64,000 bases of DNA from Marinobacterium zhoushanense (GCF_014641945.1 NZ_BMIJ01000009.1:1-64000); one strand, 5' to 3'; counted from the first letter of the stretch, positions 44,297 through 54,457 are shown. A program made the numbers and translations. Notes: generated from the sequence alone by a model not told the origin.

Positions 44297-45532
44297 ATGA
44301 AATCATCTGTACGAAACAGCAGTCTGCTGCTCATTGTCAGTGGCTGTTTGATGTTGATGCTGTCTTTTGGCTTCCGTTCCGGGTTTGGCTTGTTTGTACC
44401 GCCTATCAGCGAAGCCAATGGCTGGTCGCGGGAGGTGATGTCGCTCTGCCTGGCGATCCAGAATCTGGTATGGGGCATTATCGCCGTATTTGCCGGCGGT
44501 CTGGCAGACCGTTTCGGTACTCGCCGCGTGCTGGTGAGCGGTGCGCTCCTCTACAGCGCCGGCATGTGGTTGATGGCGGGGGCCGATACGCCCTGGCTGC
44601 TGTATGGATCGGGCGGTGTGCTGGTGGGTGCCGGTGTCGCCGGTACCGCATTCGGCATCGTGCTGCCGGCCATGGCGCGGGCGGTGGACATCAGCCGTCG
44701 CCAATGGGTGCTTGGGCTGGGTACCGCGGCAGGCTCTCTCGGCCAGTTTCTGGTGGTACCGGTGGTCCAGCAACTGATCAGCGCCTTTGGCTGGATCCTG
44801 GCGCTGCAAATACTGGCGCTGGTGGCATTGGCGATGGTGGCGCTGGCGATACCCTTGCTGTCGGGTGCCACTGCCGGGCCGGTGACGCACGAACACGAAG
44901 TGGAGATGGATCTCAAGCAGGTACTGGCACTTGCCCTCAGGACCCCCTCTTTCCTGCTGCTGGTTGCCGGCTTCTATGTGTGCGGATTTCAGCTTGCGTT
45001 CGTGACCGCCCATATGCCGGCGTTTCTGCAAGACAACGGTTTTGATGCCCAGGTTGGCGCCTGGTGCATCGCGATCATCGGCTTGTGCAACGTGGCCGGT
45101 GCTTACCTGTCCGGTATCCTGTCGGGCCGTTACCCCAAGCGTGACGTGCTGATGACCATCTATGCGGTACGCGCCGCGTCTCTGGTTGTCTTTATGCTGG
45201 TCCCGATCAGCCTGGCATCGGTGCTGGTATTCAGTGTCGTTACCGGCTTTTTCTGGCTCGCCACGATACCGCCGACCTCGGGCATGGTCGCGACGCTGTT
45301 TGGCACCCGCTACATGTCGCTGCTTTACGGCATCGTATTTCTGGGACACCAGCTGGGAAGCTTCTGCGCGGTCTACTTCGGTGGCGTGATCTACGAGCGG
45401 ACTGGCAGCTACGATATTGTCTGGTGGCTGGCCGCCGGGTTGGCACTGATGGCGGCGTTTGTGCACTGGCCGATTCGGGAGGCCCGTGTGATGCGCGCCC
45501 CTCAGCCCGGCTCGGTGATACAGGCGACGTAA
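44297..45532 (+). CDS. MFS transporter (OFA/monocarboxylate-like)
   Basis: A 411-residue membrane protein with 12 hydrophobic segments. The start LMLMLSFGFRSGFGLFVPPISEANGWSREVMSLCLAIQ and the loop GLADRFGTRRVLVSGALLY fit the oxalate/formate and monocarboxylate branch of the major facilitator superfamily. The likely cargo is a small organic acid, but this is family inference. The ATG at 44297 is preferred over an upstream GTG. It is divergent from the LysR gene and ends at a hairpin. Confidence 0.83.
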   Translation: MKSSVRNSSLLLIVSGCLMLMLSFGFRSGFGLFVPPISEANGWSREVMSLCLAIQNLVWGIIAVFAGGLADRFGTRRVLVSGALLYSAGMWLMAGADTPWLLYGSGGVLVGAGVAGTAFGIVLPAMARAVDISRRQWVLGLGTAAGSLGQFLVVPVVQQLISAFGWILALQILALVALAMVALAIPLLSGATAGPVTHEHEVEMDLKQVLALALRTPSFLLLVAGFYVCGFQLAFVTAHMPAFLQDNGFDAQVGAWCIAIIGLCNVAGAYLSGILSGRYPKRDVLMTIYAVRAASLVVFMLVPISLASVLVFSVVTGFFWLATIPPTSGMVATLFGTRYMSLLYGIVFLGHQLGSFCAVYFGGVIYERTGSYDIVWWLAAGLALMAAFVHWPIREARVMRAPQPGSVIQAT

Positions 45533-45539
45533 CGGTAGA

Positions 45540-45561
45540 CCCGGCCGGAGAACCGGCCGGG
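45540..45561. terminator. hairpin between the MFS gene and the cpxP-like gene
   Basis: CCCGGCCGG pairs perfectly with CCGGCCGGG around AGAA, just after the MFS stop and before the convergent cpxP-like gene. There is no T run on either side. Confidence 0.55.
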
Positions 45562-45578
45562 CATGCTGGCTTCAGGGG

Positions 45579-46067
45579 TCAGTGGCAATCGCGGCCTTCA
45601 CCGCGGTGATACCCACCCCAATCACCCCTGTGCATACCGGGACCAAAATCTTTGCCATCCCGGTCGCCGTGCTGCGCCATCAGCTCCTGCATCTTGGTCT
45701 GCTGCTCCGGGGTCAGGATCTGACTCATCTCCTGTTTCATCTGTGCCTGGTTCTGGATCCGTTCGGCGACCCTTGCCTGCGCATCGGCAATTAATTTATC
45801 CACATCCGCCTGGAAGGTTTCCGAGGTTGGGTCCAGGGCGCGCATACCGGCCATTGGTCCCTGGCCTTTGGCCTCACGCTGCTGCTGTCGCTCTTCGCGG
45901 TGCTGATCCCAAAGTTGCTTCATCTGTGCCTGCTGCTCCTCGGTCAGGTTCAGCGCTTCGGCAAAGCGCTGCTGGCGGGATTCGCCCCTGTCGTGGGCCA
46001 CGGCGACACCGGCAACGGAGGTGGCGAGCAGGGTGGCGGCAATACCGCCGATCAGTAGTTTACGCAT
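45579..46067 (-). CDS. Spy/CpxP-like periplasmic chaperone
   Basis: The 162-residue protein has a signal peptide (MRKLLIGGIAATLLATSVAGVAVA) and an all-helical Spy/CpxP fold with two LTxxQ motifs (LNLTEEQQAQMKQLW and ILTPEQQTKMQELM). Such proteins shield unfolded periplasmic proteins or dampen the CpxA kinase. The C-terminal tail is rich in His, Asp and Gly (GDRDGKDFGPGMHRGDWGGYHRGEGRDCH in part), which could bind metal. It is divergent from cpxR-like and cpxA-like genes across a CpxR box, so control by that system is likely. Confidence 0.88.
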   Translation of the reverse strand: MRKLLIGGIAATLLATSVAGVAVAHDRGESRQQRFAEALNLTEEQQAQMKQLWDQHREERQQQREAKGQGPMAGMRALDPTSETFQADVDKLIADAQARVAERIQNQAQMKQEMSQILTPEQQTKMQELMAQHGDRDGKDFGPGMHRGDWGGYHRGEGRDCH

Positions 46068-46140
46068 GGTTGTGTCTCCTTCGCTGTTCTGTGATGTGCC
46101 CAGTATGCGAAAGGTCAGCGCTAAGTTGGGTTAGGCCGGG

Positions 46141-46155
46141 GTAAAGTTTGGTAAA
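46141..46155 (+). promoter_or_regulatory. CpxR box in the cpxP-like/cpxR-like gap
   Basis: GTAAAGTTTGGTAAA is a perfect match to the established CpxR consensus GTAAA-N5-GTAAA. It lies between the divergent cpxP-like and cpxR-like genes and could control both. Confidence 0.8.
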
Positions 46156-46217
46156 GCTTTCCCGAGGTGGAGCTGAAGGCCTTAATATTGGGGTATGTCA
46201 CAGTTTCAGGAACCGTT

Positions 46218-46934
46218 ATGAGCAATGAACGACTGCTGATCATCGATGACGATGTCGCGCTATGTAATCTGCTGAGTGACTACCTCGGCCATGAAGGCTA
46301 TAGGGTTGAAGCCAGTCACTCGGCGGAAGCGGCGCTGCAGCGGCTGGCGGATGATGACGTCTGGGATCTGCTGATACTCGATATTCAGATGCCCGGTGCC
46401 AGTGGTCTGGAGTTGCTGCAACAGCTGCGTCCGCGTCTGCGCACACCGGTGATCATGCTCACCGGCCGCGGCGATGAGATCGACCGCATACTCGGGCTCG
46501 AGATGGGGGCCGACGACTATCTGGGCAAGCCGTGTAATCCTAGAGAGCTGCTCGCCCGTGTGCGTGCGGTTCTGCGCCGTGCCGGACCGGATGCGGTAGT
46601 GGAGCCACGTCTGTTTCCGGAGCAGGTGATCGAGCGTTCGGGACTTCGACTCGATCCGGGGCTGCGTGAGGTTAGCGTGGATGGCGAGGCGCTGGAGCTG
46701 ACCAGTGCCGAGTTCAACGTGCTCGCCTACCTGATGCAAAACGCTGGACGGGTGATGAGCAAGGAGCAGCTGACCGAGCTGGTGTTGCACCGCAAGCTCA
46801 CCGCCTACGATCGGGCACTGGATGTACACGTCAGTCGGGTACGACAGAAGCTGGCGCCCTTGGTCGGCGACGGTGTCGAGCTGATCAAAACCATCCGCGG
46901 CCAGGGCTATCAGTTCGTTAAGGGCAGCGCATGA
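46218..46934 (+). CDS. cpxR: OmpR-family response regulator (CpxR-like)
   Basis: The 238-residue protein has a receiver domain with acidic pocket LLIIDDD, phosphoacceptor Asp in LLILDIQMPG, Thr in MLTGRGD and Lys in YLGKPCNPREL. A winged helix-turn-helix DNA-binding domain follows (ELTSAEFNVLAYLMQNAGRVMSKEQL to LIKTIRGQGYQFV). The perfect CpxR box upstream and the flanking cpxP-like and kinase genes support a CpxR identity. The start overlaps nothing upstream; its stop overlaps the kinase start by four bases. Confidence 0.88.
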   Translation: MSNERLLIIDDDVALCNLLSDYLGHEGYRVEASHSAEAALQRLADDDVWDLLILDIQMPGASGLELLQQLRPRLRTPVIMLTGRGDEIDRILGLEMGADDYLGKPCNPRELLARVRAVLRRAGPDAVVEPRLFPEQVIERSGLRLDPGLREVSVDGEALELTSAEFNVLAYLMQNAGRVMSKEQLTELVLHRKLTAYDRALDVHVSRVRQKLAPLVGDGVELIKTIRGQGYQFVKGSA

Positions 46935-48247
46935 AGTGGTATAGCAAGCTGTTCTGGAAGATTTTCCTGGTGATCTGGCTGGTGAGCGCGGCGGGTACCG
47001 GCATTACGGTGCTGGGCGTGCTGACGGTGGCAGAGAAGCGTCAGAGCCTGGAGCTTCTGGAAGCGCGGGCCCGGGCTCAGGCCAGTTTGATGCTGGATCG
47101 ACTGTCACGAGGGGAGCTGGACGAACACCGGCGGTTTCACGACGACGATCGGCACGACCGGCGTCGGCCGCTGCCACTGTGGATAGTGGACGTGGAGAGT
47201 GGAGAGGTCGTTGTCGGTGTTAACGAACGCCCGCCAGAAGGGCCGAGGACGCTGCGCTTCGAACTGGAAGACGGCGGCAAGCGCCTGCAACTGGTGGTGC
47301 CTGCGCCCCGGGAGGGGTTCTATCTCAATCGCCTGATCGGCTTCCTGCTGTCGATGCAGGCGGTGCTGGTGCTGCTGGTCTCGGCGTTGGCCAGTCTGCT
47401 GTTGAGCTGGCTGATCGTACGCCCGATCAACCAGCTGCGTCGACATGCCCGTGAGCTTTACCTGCACCAGAACCTGAGCAGTCGTGCGCATACGCGGCTC
47501 AGTCGACGCAGCGACGAAATCGGTGAACTGTCGCGTGAATTCAACCAGATGGCCGGCTATGTAGAGGAGACGCTGACCGCCCAGCAGCGGTTGTTGCAGG
47601 ATGTCTCACATGAACTGCGTGCGCCGCTGGCCCGTTTGCAGGTGGCGGCAGGCCTGGCGGAGCAGAAATTGGGTGAGGGTGACGCCACCGCTGAACGGAT
47701 CAACCGTGAGTGCGAACAACTGGACGGCCTGATTGCCGAAATTCTCTCCCTGTCACGTCTGGAGCAGGCGCCGGTGGAGGGGGAGGCGTTCGCTGTATCC
47801 CGGCTGTTTGACGACATCCGCCAGGATCTGCAGTACACCCAGCCCGAGCGAGTACTCGAAACGCCCATCGAACCGCAGGATCTTCATCTGGCAATCAATG
47901 GCGACCTGTTACGCCGGGCATTGGATAATCTGATGCGTAACGCGCTCAAATACACGCCGGTGGAGACGCCGCTGACGCTGAGTGCGCTGCGGCTCGCGGA
48001 TCGGACTATCGAGATTCGGCTGCGTGATCGCGGCGCCGGCGTGCCGGAGGCGTTACTGGCCCGGCTGACCGAACCCTTCGTGCGAGCCCATCAGGGGGCG
48101 GATGGCTACGGACTTGGACTGAGTATCTCCAAACGGGCCATAGAGCGCCTGGGCGGGGAGCTGCAACTCCGTAATCACCCTGAGAGTGGGCTGGAGTGCG
48201 TGATACGCTTGCCGGCCGCGGTTCTTAAGGCGACGGCGCGAACCTGA
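46931..48247 (+). CDS. cpxA: sensor histidine kinase (CpxA-like)
   Basis: The 438-residue kinase has two membrane helices (about residues 9-30 and 140-165) around a periplasmic sensor domain of roughly 110 residues. A HAMP domain, the dimerisation/phosphoacceptor helix with His in LLQDVSHELRAPLARLQ, and a catalytic domain with NLMRNALKYTP, RDRGAGVPEALL and GLGLSISKRAI follow. This is the order of E. coli CpxA, which senses misfolded envelope proteins. It starts within the cpxR-like stop and ends 73 bases inside the convergent astA gene. Confidence 0.88.
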   Translation: MKWYSKLFWKIFLVIWLVSAAGTGITVLGVLTVAEKRQSLELLEARARAQASLMLDRLSRGELDEHRRFHDDDRHDRRRPLPLWIVDVESGEVVVGVNERPPEGPRTLRFELEDGGKRLQLVVPAPREGFYLNRLIGFLLSMQAVLVLLVSALASLLLSWLIVRPINQLRRHARELYLHQNLSSRAHTRLSRRSDEIGELSREFNQMAGYVEETLTAQQRLLQDVSHELRAPLARLQVAAGLAEQKLGEGDATAERINRECEQLDGLIAEILSLSRLEQAPVEGEAFAVSRLFDDIRQDLQYTQPERVLETPIEPQDLHLAINGDLLRRALDNLMRNALKYTPVETPLTLSALRLADRTIEIRLRDRGAGVPEALLARLTEPFVRAHQGADGYGLGLSISKRAIERLGGELQLRNHPESGLECVIRLPAAVLKATART

Positions 48248-49242
48248 TCGCCGTCGGACACCTGTAGCGCAGCCGCTACCTCTGGCGGCAGCGCAACCTG
48301 GCCGCGGTTGGGTTTGATCAGGGCGCTGGTACAGCGAAACCCGGTGGTGTTGGTGTTGGCGATCAAGAAGCGCTGTGCCCCCTCCATCTCCACCTGCTGC
48401 TGTACGCTGATACGCAGGCGGCGACTCTGGGTGATCGCCCTGATGTCCTGCTGGCGCGCGGCCAGGGTCGGACCGGCATCGAAGATGTCGATATAGTTTT
48501 CAAACCTGAACCCCTCCATCTCCAGCATCTTGTAGGCCGCCTCCGTATTGGGGTGGACGCGACCTATCACCTCCTGGGCGTCTTTCGGCAGCAGATGGAT
48601 ATAGATCGAGTGCTTGGGCATCAACTCGGCGATGAACACCTTGTTGCCGGCGCCGGTCAGGTAGTCCGCCTTGTCGTAATCCATGGAGAAGAAGTGACGC
48701 CCCAGCCCCTCCCAAAAAGGGTTGGTGTGCTGCGGGTCGGTGAAGCCCCGCATCTCGGCGATCACGCGTTCGTTGAAGCGGTTGGGGTGCTCCGCGATGA
48801 ACAGAAAGCGGCACTTCGACAGCAGGGTGCCGACGCCGCTCTGGCGGTACTGAGGGCGTAGATAGAGCGTGCAGAGTTCAGAGCTGCCGGTGTAGTCGTT
48901 GCACAGATTGAGTGTCTTGAATTCGTTATAGACGCCGAGCTCGCGAGAGGAGTGTACCACCGTGCTCAGGTGGTAGTGGTAAAACGGTGTATCCAGGCCT
49001 ACCGCGGCGGCGATGCCGCAGGTGCCCGCCACTTCGCCGGTGGCGGGATCCTCAAGTACAAACAGGTAGGTTTCGGTCCCAGGCCGGGTCGCGGGGGCGC
49101 GCAAGGCCTCGACCGATACGCGAATCTTGTCGGCGAGAAAATCGGGATTATCGGGAAGGGAGGTAAAACCAGGACCGGACTCGACGGCGATCTGTTGCAG
49201 AAGTTCGAGATCACGATATTCGATGGGCCTGATCACAAACAC
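48175..49242 (-). CDS. astA: arginine N-succinyltransferase
   Basis: AstA transfers succinate from succinyl-CoA to arginine, the first step of the arginine succinyltransferase catabolic pathway. The 355-residue protein begins VIRPIEYRDLELLQQIA and has the conserved blocks LNLCNDYTGSSELCTLYL, RQSGVGTLLSKCRFLFIAEHP, NPFWEGLGRHFFSMDYDKADYL and LPKDAQEVIGRVHPNT. I choose the GTG at 49242, with AAGGAGG five bases before it. The rest of the ast/aru operon is not in the window, so this copy stands alone. Its 3' end overlaps cpxA on the other strand. Confidence 0.9.
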   Translation of the reverse strand: MFVIRPIEYRDLELLQQIAVESGPGFTSLPDNPDFLADKIRVSVEALRAPATRPGTETYLFVLEDPATGEVAGTCGIAAAVGLDTPFYHYHLSTVVHSSRELGVYNEFKTLNLCNDYTGSSELCTLYLRPQYRQSGVGTLLSKCRFLFIAEHPNRFNERVIAEMRGFTDPQHTNPFWEGLGRHFFSMDYDKADYLTGAGNKVFIAELMPKHSIYIHLLPKDAQEVIGRVHPNTEAAYKMLEMEGFRFENYIDIFDAGPTLAARQQDIRAITQSRRLRISVQQQVEMEGAQRFLIANTNTTGFRCTSALIKPNRGQVALPPEVAAALQVSDGDQVRAVALRTAAGKRITHSSPLSG

Positions 49243-49453
49243 TTGCGCCTCCTTCCGCCAGATCCTGACGGTCATTCGCTCTTGTTGAGTGTAGCCGGTG
49301 TGGCGAAAAGTGTACTGGAAACGTCTCTTTTGCTGTGTATAAGGTTGTGACCTAAATAGGGATATGCAGTGTTTGATGATCTATTAGTTCTTTCAAAACA
49401 ATAAGGTATACAGATCTACTATTCTGATTGATTTGTGGATAAGTTTGTGTGGA

Positions 49454-51544
49454 TCAGTCGTGGGAGGGAGCTGAGTCGGCGGTGTAGTGCTCGATTAAGG
49501 CATCGGCCGGCAGTGGCCTATTGAACAGATAACCCTGGCCGATCCGGCAGCCGGAGGCGAGCAGGAACTGGCGTTGCTCCTCGGTTTCGATCCCCTCGGC
49601 CAGTACCTGAAGACCGAGCTGACGCGCCATAAGGATGATGGTGGAGGTGATCGCCACATCATCCCGGTCGTCAGGGATATCCTGCACGAATGAGCGGTCG
49701 ATCTTCAGCACCTGGACCGGCATTTTTTTCAGATAACTCAGTGATGAGTAACCGGTACCGAAGTCGTCGATCGCCAGTGTCACCCCCAGGTGTCGGAGCT
49801 TGCGCAGCACCTCGACCGAGTGAGTAAAGTTATCCATCATCAGCCCCTCGGTAATCTCCAGCTCCAAGGCCTCTGCTGGTAACCCCGTCTCGCGCAGTAC
49901 CGTGGCAACAGTGGCGTGCAGACCGAGATCGTCGAACTGGCGCGCGGACAGGTTGACCGCCACCCGGAAATGATCGCCGATCGATCCGCGTATCCGCAGC
50001 GCCTGGCGACAGGCCTGGAGCAGGACCCAGCGGCCGATGGGGATGATCAGGCCGGTCTCTTCCGCCATAGGGATAAACTCGCTGGGCGAGATGGGGCCTT
50101 CAATTGGGTGCTCCCAGCGCAACAGCGCTTCCATCCCGACCAGGTTACCGCTGAGCAGATCAATCTGCGGCTGGTACACCAGCTTCAGCTCATTGCGGTC
50201 CAGGGCCTGGCGCAGATCGTGTTCAAGCGTCAGCGCGCGCCGCGCTTCTGCATTCATCTCGGGGCTGTAGAACTGGTAGGTGTTGCGCCCGATATGCTTG
50301 GCACGGTACATGGCCAGATCGGCATTGCGCAGCAGGCTGCTGACATCCATGGCATCAATGCCGATCAGGGTGATGCCGATGCTGACCGTGACCTGCATCT
50401 GATGCGTGCCAATATCCAGCGGTTGCGCTAGCAGTTCGATAATATCGTCTGAATAGTCGCGGATGCGGTCGATCGAGGAGAGATCCTTCAAAATTACCGT
50501 GAACTCGTCACCACCCAAGCGGTAGACCGTGTGCGGCTCGTTGACGCAGAAACGTAGGCGGTTGGCCACCGTACGCAACAGCTTGTCGCCCGCTTCATGG
50601 CCCATGGTGTCGTTGATCTTTTTGAAGTGGTCGAGATCGAGCAGCAACAACGCCCGTATATCGTCGCTGGGGGTGCGCAACAGCTCCTCCAACTGGTCAC
50701 GAAAGCGGCGGCGGTTGCCGAGGTCGGTCAATGGATCAAAAAATGCCAGCCGCTCCATCTGCTGCTGGTGCTCTTTGAGCTGGGTAATATCGTCGCTGAC
50801 CGAGACGATCTTCGACAGCGTACCGTTTTCGTCGAGGATCGGCGAAATGGACTGCAGGCTCCAGTAAAAGCTGCCATCCTTGCGTCGATTGTGCAGCGTA
50901 CCGCGCCATTTCTGATGCCGGCGGATGGTTCGCCACAGCTCGTCATACACCTCGCGCGGTGTGTTGCCCGACTTCAGGAAGGAGGGCTGCATGCCGATCA
51001 CTTCGCTGGTGGAGTAGCCGCTGATGTCGGTAAAGCGCGTATTAACGTATTCGATAGCACCTTGGGCATCGGTGATGACCACGGCGCTGCCGCTGTTTTC
51101 GACGGCATTGGAGAGCTGTTTTAGCTCCAGCTCGCGCTGGCGGTGAATTCGCTCGTCCTGCACTAAAGCCAGTACGGCACAGATCCCGTCCTGGTCATCT
51201 TTCAACGGTGACAGATGGAGTTGCAGATCGATAGGGCCTTCCGGGCTTGGCACACGGAACTGGCTCAGTGTGCAGCCAGTTTGCTCACCGAGGTACAGAG
51301 CCGTCAGTTTGTCCAGGAGCTGGGAGGTGGCTTGACTGTGCAGCAGGAGTTCGCTGGCGGTATCGGAGTCGCCGTTGATGGCCAGCAGCTGATCGAAGGC
51401 GTGGTTAGTGGCATAACAGTAGCCGCTGTCATTTAACAGGCAGGCACTGACCGGAGATTCGGCAAGGTTCTGGAACACCTTCAGCGCATACTCTCGCATC
51501 CGGTATTCAGGCTCCTGAGAAGCCTGCTGATCACTCTTCTGCAC
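49454..51544 (-). CDS. PAS-GGDEF-EAL cyclic-di-GMP signalling protein
   Basis: The 696-residue protein has two PAS domains (about residues 15-130 and 135-255, with YVNTRFTDISGYSTSEVIGMQPSFLKSG), a GGDEF domain (intact YRLGGDEFTVIL near residue 350) and an EAL domain (GMEALLRWEHP, DDFGTGYSSLSYLKKMP). GGDEF domains make and EAL domains break cyclic-di-GMP; with both motifs intact, the net activity cannot be predicted. No RxxD inhibitory site precedes GGDEF. No membrane helix is present. The start is GTG at 51544; an ATG at 51499 is an alternative. An inverted repeat lies just upstream. Confidence 0.9.
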   Translation of the reverse strand: MQKSDQQASQEPEYRMREYALKVFQNLAESPVSACLLNDSGYCYATNHAFDQLLAINGDSDTASELLLHSQATSQLLDKLTALYLGEQTGCTLSQFRVPSPEGPIDLQLHLSPLKDDQDGICAVLALVQDERIHRQRELELKQLSNAVENSGSAVVITDAQGAIEYVNTRFTDISGYSTSEVIGMQPSFLKSGNTPREVYDELWRTIRRHQKWRGTLHNRRKDGSFYWSLQSISPILDENGTLSKIVSVSDDITQLKEHQQQMERLAFFDPLTDLGNRRRFRDQLEELLRTPSDDIRALLLLDLDHFKKINDTMGHEAGDKLLRTVANRLRFCVNEPHTVYRLGGDEFTVILKDLSSIDRIRDYSDDIIELLAQPLDIGTHQMQVTVSIGITLIGIDAMDVSSLLRNADLAMYRAKHIGRNTYQFYSPEMNAEARRALTLEHDLRQALDRNELKLVYQPQIDLLSGNLVGMEALLRWEHPIEGPISPSEFIPMAEETGLIIPIGRWVLLQACRQALRIRGSIGDHFRVAVNLSARQFDDLGLHATVATVLRETGLPAEALELEITEGLMMDNFTHSVEVLRKLRHLGVTLAIDDFGTGYSSLSYLKKMPVQVLKIDRSFVQDIPDDRDDVAITSTIILMARQLGLQVLAEGIETEEQRQFLLASGCRIGQGYLFNRPLPADALIEHYTADSAPSHD

Positions 51545-51562
51545 TTATACTGCCTATGCCAG

Positions 51563-51589
51563 TTGCTAGCCGATTGTTGATGCTAGCAA
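51563..51589. promoter_or_regulatory. inverted repeat just upstream of the GGDEF-EAL gene
   Basis: TTGCTAGC and GCTAGCAA face each other across 11 bases, about 19 bases upstream of the GTG start of the PAS-GGDEF-EAL gene. The size suits a dimeric regulator or a 5' leader hairpin. Confidence 0.4.
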
Positions 51590-51680
51590 AAGCCGCATAA
51601 AGTGCAATGTTTCAGCGACATAATGGCCTTAACCTAATGAAATTGAATCGTTAGCGTCAGGACTATCGGCTTCAAGACGC

Positions 51681-52019
51681 TCAAAGAGCGTCTGAGCCTG
51701 ATTCACCGGTGCGGATACGGATAACCTGCTCGAGCGGCATAACAAAGATCTTGCCGTCGCCGATCTTGCCGGTGTTGGCGGTTTTGCTGATCGCTTCGAT
51801 CACCTGGTCGACCATGCTGTCATCCACGGCAACCTCCAGCTTGACCTTGGGCAGGAAGTCCACGACATATTCGGCGCCACGATAAAGCTCGGTGTGTCCC
51901 TTCTGACGGCCAAACCCCTTGACCTCGGTGACCGTAACGCCCTGGATGCCGATATCGGACAGTGCTTCGCGCACATCATCAAGTTTGAATGGCTTGATCA
52001 CAGCAGAAACCAGTTTCAT
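51681..52019 (-). CDS. glnK: nitrogen regulatory protein P-II (second copy)
   Basis: P-II proteins are trimeric sensors of 2-oxoglutarate and ATP/ADP that report nitrogen status to AmtB, GlnE and NtrB. The 112-residue protein has the T-loop GHTELYRGAEYVVDFLPK with the uridylylated Tyr51, and MKLVSAVIKPFKLDDVREAL at the start. It is nearly identical in plan to the copy upstream of amtB. It lies 170 bases downstream of amtB, after a strong hairpin, so it may have its own promoter. glnB or glnK cannot be told apart by sequence alone. Confidence 0.93.
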   Translation of the reverse strand: MKLVSAVIKPFKLDDVREALSDIGIQGVTVTEVKGFGRQKGHTELYRGAEYVVDFLPKVKLEVAVDDSMVDQVIEAISKTANTGKIGDGKIFVMPLEQVIRIRTGESGSDAL

Positions 52020-52145
52020 CGTTTTACTCCTCGTTCATCGTTAGGCGCATCCCGACCCTGGCTGCAGAATTAGCCTGGCGCCGGATACACCAGTATACCC
52101 ACAATACTCGGGTTGCGCATATGCGTCACCGTGCCGTAAACGCAG

Positions 52146-52169
52146 AGAGGGAGCCTGTTGGCTCCCTCT
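52146..52169. terminator. hairpin downstream of amtB
   Basis: AGAGGGAGCC and GGCTCCCTCT form a perfect ten-pair stem around TGTT, 21 bases past the amtB stop. No T run follows on the amtB strand, so partial read-through into the second P-II gene is possible. Confidence 0.6.
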
Positions 52170-52189
52170 GGTCCCGTGAGCGGGTGCTG

Positions 52190-53449
<1,260 letters not shown>

Positions 53450-53497
53450 CTGTTTAGCCCTCCATCAGGCCTACAACATCAATAAACAGTGAGTGGA

Positions 53498-53836
53498 TCA
53501 GAGTGCGTCGTGGCCGGTTTCGCCGGTACGGATACGTACGACCTGCTCCAGCGGCATGACAAAGATCTTGCCGTCGCCGATCTTGCCGGTCTGAGCGGCT
53601 TTGCTGATCGCTTCGAGTACCTGGTCTACGATGTCGTCTGCAACCGCTGCGTCGATGCGAACTTTCGGCAGAAAATCAACGACATATTCGGCACCCCGGT
53701 AGAGTTCCGTATGCCCCTTCTGACGACCGAAGCCTTTTACCTCGGTAACGGTGATGCCCTGAACCCCGATGTCGGACAGCGCTTCACGTACGTCATCCAG
53801 CTTGAACGGTTTGATAATTGCTGAAATCAGTTTCAT
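53498..53836 (-). CDS. glnK: nitrogen regulatory protein P-II (upstream of amtB)
   Basis: A 112-residue P-II trimer subunit starting MKLISAIIKPFKLDDVREAL, with the T-loop GHTELYRGAEYVVDFLPK carrying Tyr51. It is the first gene of the glnK-amtB operon, the usual place for GlnK, which inserts its T-loop into AmtB when nitrogen is plentiful. The longer upstream reading adds 27 unrelated residues. A sigma-54 promoter and NtrC sites lie upstream. Confidence 0.95.
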   Translation of the reverse strand: MKLISAIIKPFKLDDVREALSDIGVQGITVTEVKGFGRQKGHTELYRGAEYVVDFLPKVRIDAAVADDIVDQVLEAISKAAQTGKIGDGKIFVMPLEQVVRIRTGETGHDAL

Positions 53837-53917
53837 CTCTGAAGTCCCCTTTGGAATATAGGTAACGAGGTGTGCGCTGCTTAGGGGCGCGGCACGCCTC
53901 AGTTGAGTCGCGATCAA

Positions 53918-53932
53918 GCCAGAACTGTGCCA
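53918..53932 (-). promoter_or_regulatory. sigma-54 promoter of glnK-amtB
   Basis: On the minus strand the sequence reads TGGCACAGTTCTGGC, matching the sigma-54 consensus TGGCAC-N5-TTGC with one mismatch and exact -24/-12 spacing. It lies about 80 bases before glnK, as expected for an NtrC-activated nitrogen gene. Confidence 0.75.
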
Positions 53933-54030
53933 TTTATAAAAAATGCTTAATTAACAATTAGATAAATGCCATGTATAAAATTTAAACAGGATCGAAAGGG
54001 TGCGATATTCGTAAAACTGTTCGTTTTTTG

Positions 54031-54064
54031 TGCACTGATCGGGTGCGTGCAATATTTTGGTGCG
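54031..54064. promoter_or_regulatory. tandem NtrC-like enhancer sites
   Basis: TGCACTGATCGGGTGCG (54031-54047) and TGCAATATTTTGGTGCG (54048-54064) both resemble the NtrC site TGCACC-N5-GGTGCA. They lie side by side, 17 bases apart, roughly 110 bases upstream of the -12 element of the sigma-54 promoter, a typical enhancer distance. Confidence 0.7.
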
Positions 54065-54163
54065 CAAATTTTTGGCACATGCACCAAGCCTGACAGCGAG
54101 CCGCGACGGGGGTATAGTTTCCGGGCAGATATCAGATAAAGGATCCAGGGGAGTAGTGACTCG

Positions 54164-54457
54164 ATGCGTCAAAAATTGATAGACAGCCTTAGCGCCCAGA
54201 TTGGCCATCTGTTTGAGGGTGCGCGTGAGCTTCCGGGTCAGCATGAGCTGCAGCAGCAGATTCGCACCCTGGTTCAGGGCACCTTTTCGCGTCTGGATCT
54301 GGTGACGCGTGATGAGTTCGACGCACAGCGTGCCGTATTGGCGCGTACCCGTGAGCTGGTCGAGCAGTTGGAGAAGCGTGTAGCCGAGCTCGAACAGCAG
54401 GGGCAGCAGCCGGTTGCGGATACCAACCAGCCGGACAGTGATACACCCTCCGAATAA
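54164..54457 (+). CDS. ubiK: ubiquinone biosynthesis accessory factor UbiK
   Basis: UbiK (YqiC) is a small coiled-coil protein that, with UbiJ, helps the soluble ubiquinone-synthesis complex. The 97-residue product has a membrane-surface helix near the N-terminus (LIDSLSAQIGHLFEGARE) and a C-terminal coiled coil (LARTRELVEQLEKRVAELEQQ) that forms trimers. The C-terminal tail is acidic. It lies just before comM, a common arrangement, and about 40 bases separate the two. Confidence 0.92.
   Translation: MRQKLIDSLSAQIGHLFEGARELPGQHELQQQIRTLVQGTFSRLDLVTRDEFDAQRAVLARTRELVEQLEKRVAELEQQGQQPVADTNQPDSDTPSE

Larger units (their letters stand above)
53837..54163. other. 327-base glnK/ubiK divergent control region
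   Basis: The gap between glnK and ubiK is AT-rich in its middle and contains a sigma-54 promoter and tandem NtrC-like sites for glnK, listed separately. The ubiK promoter must lie at the right end, where GGATCCAGGGGAG provides a ribosome-binding site before the ATG at 54164. No gene was found in it. Confidence 0.7.
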
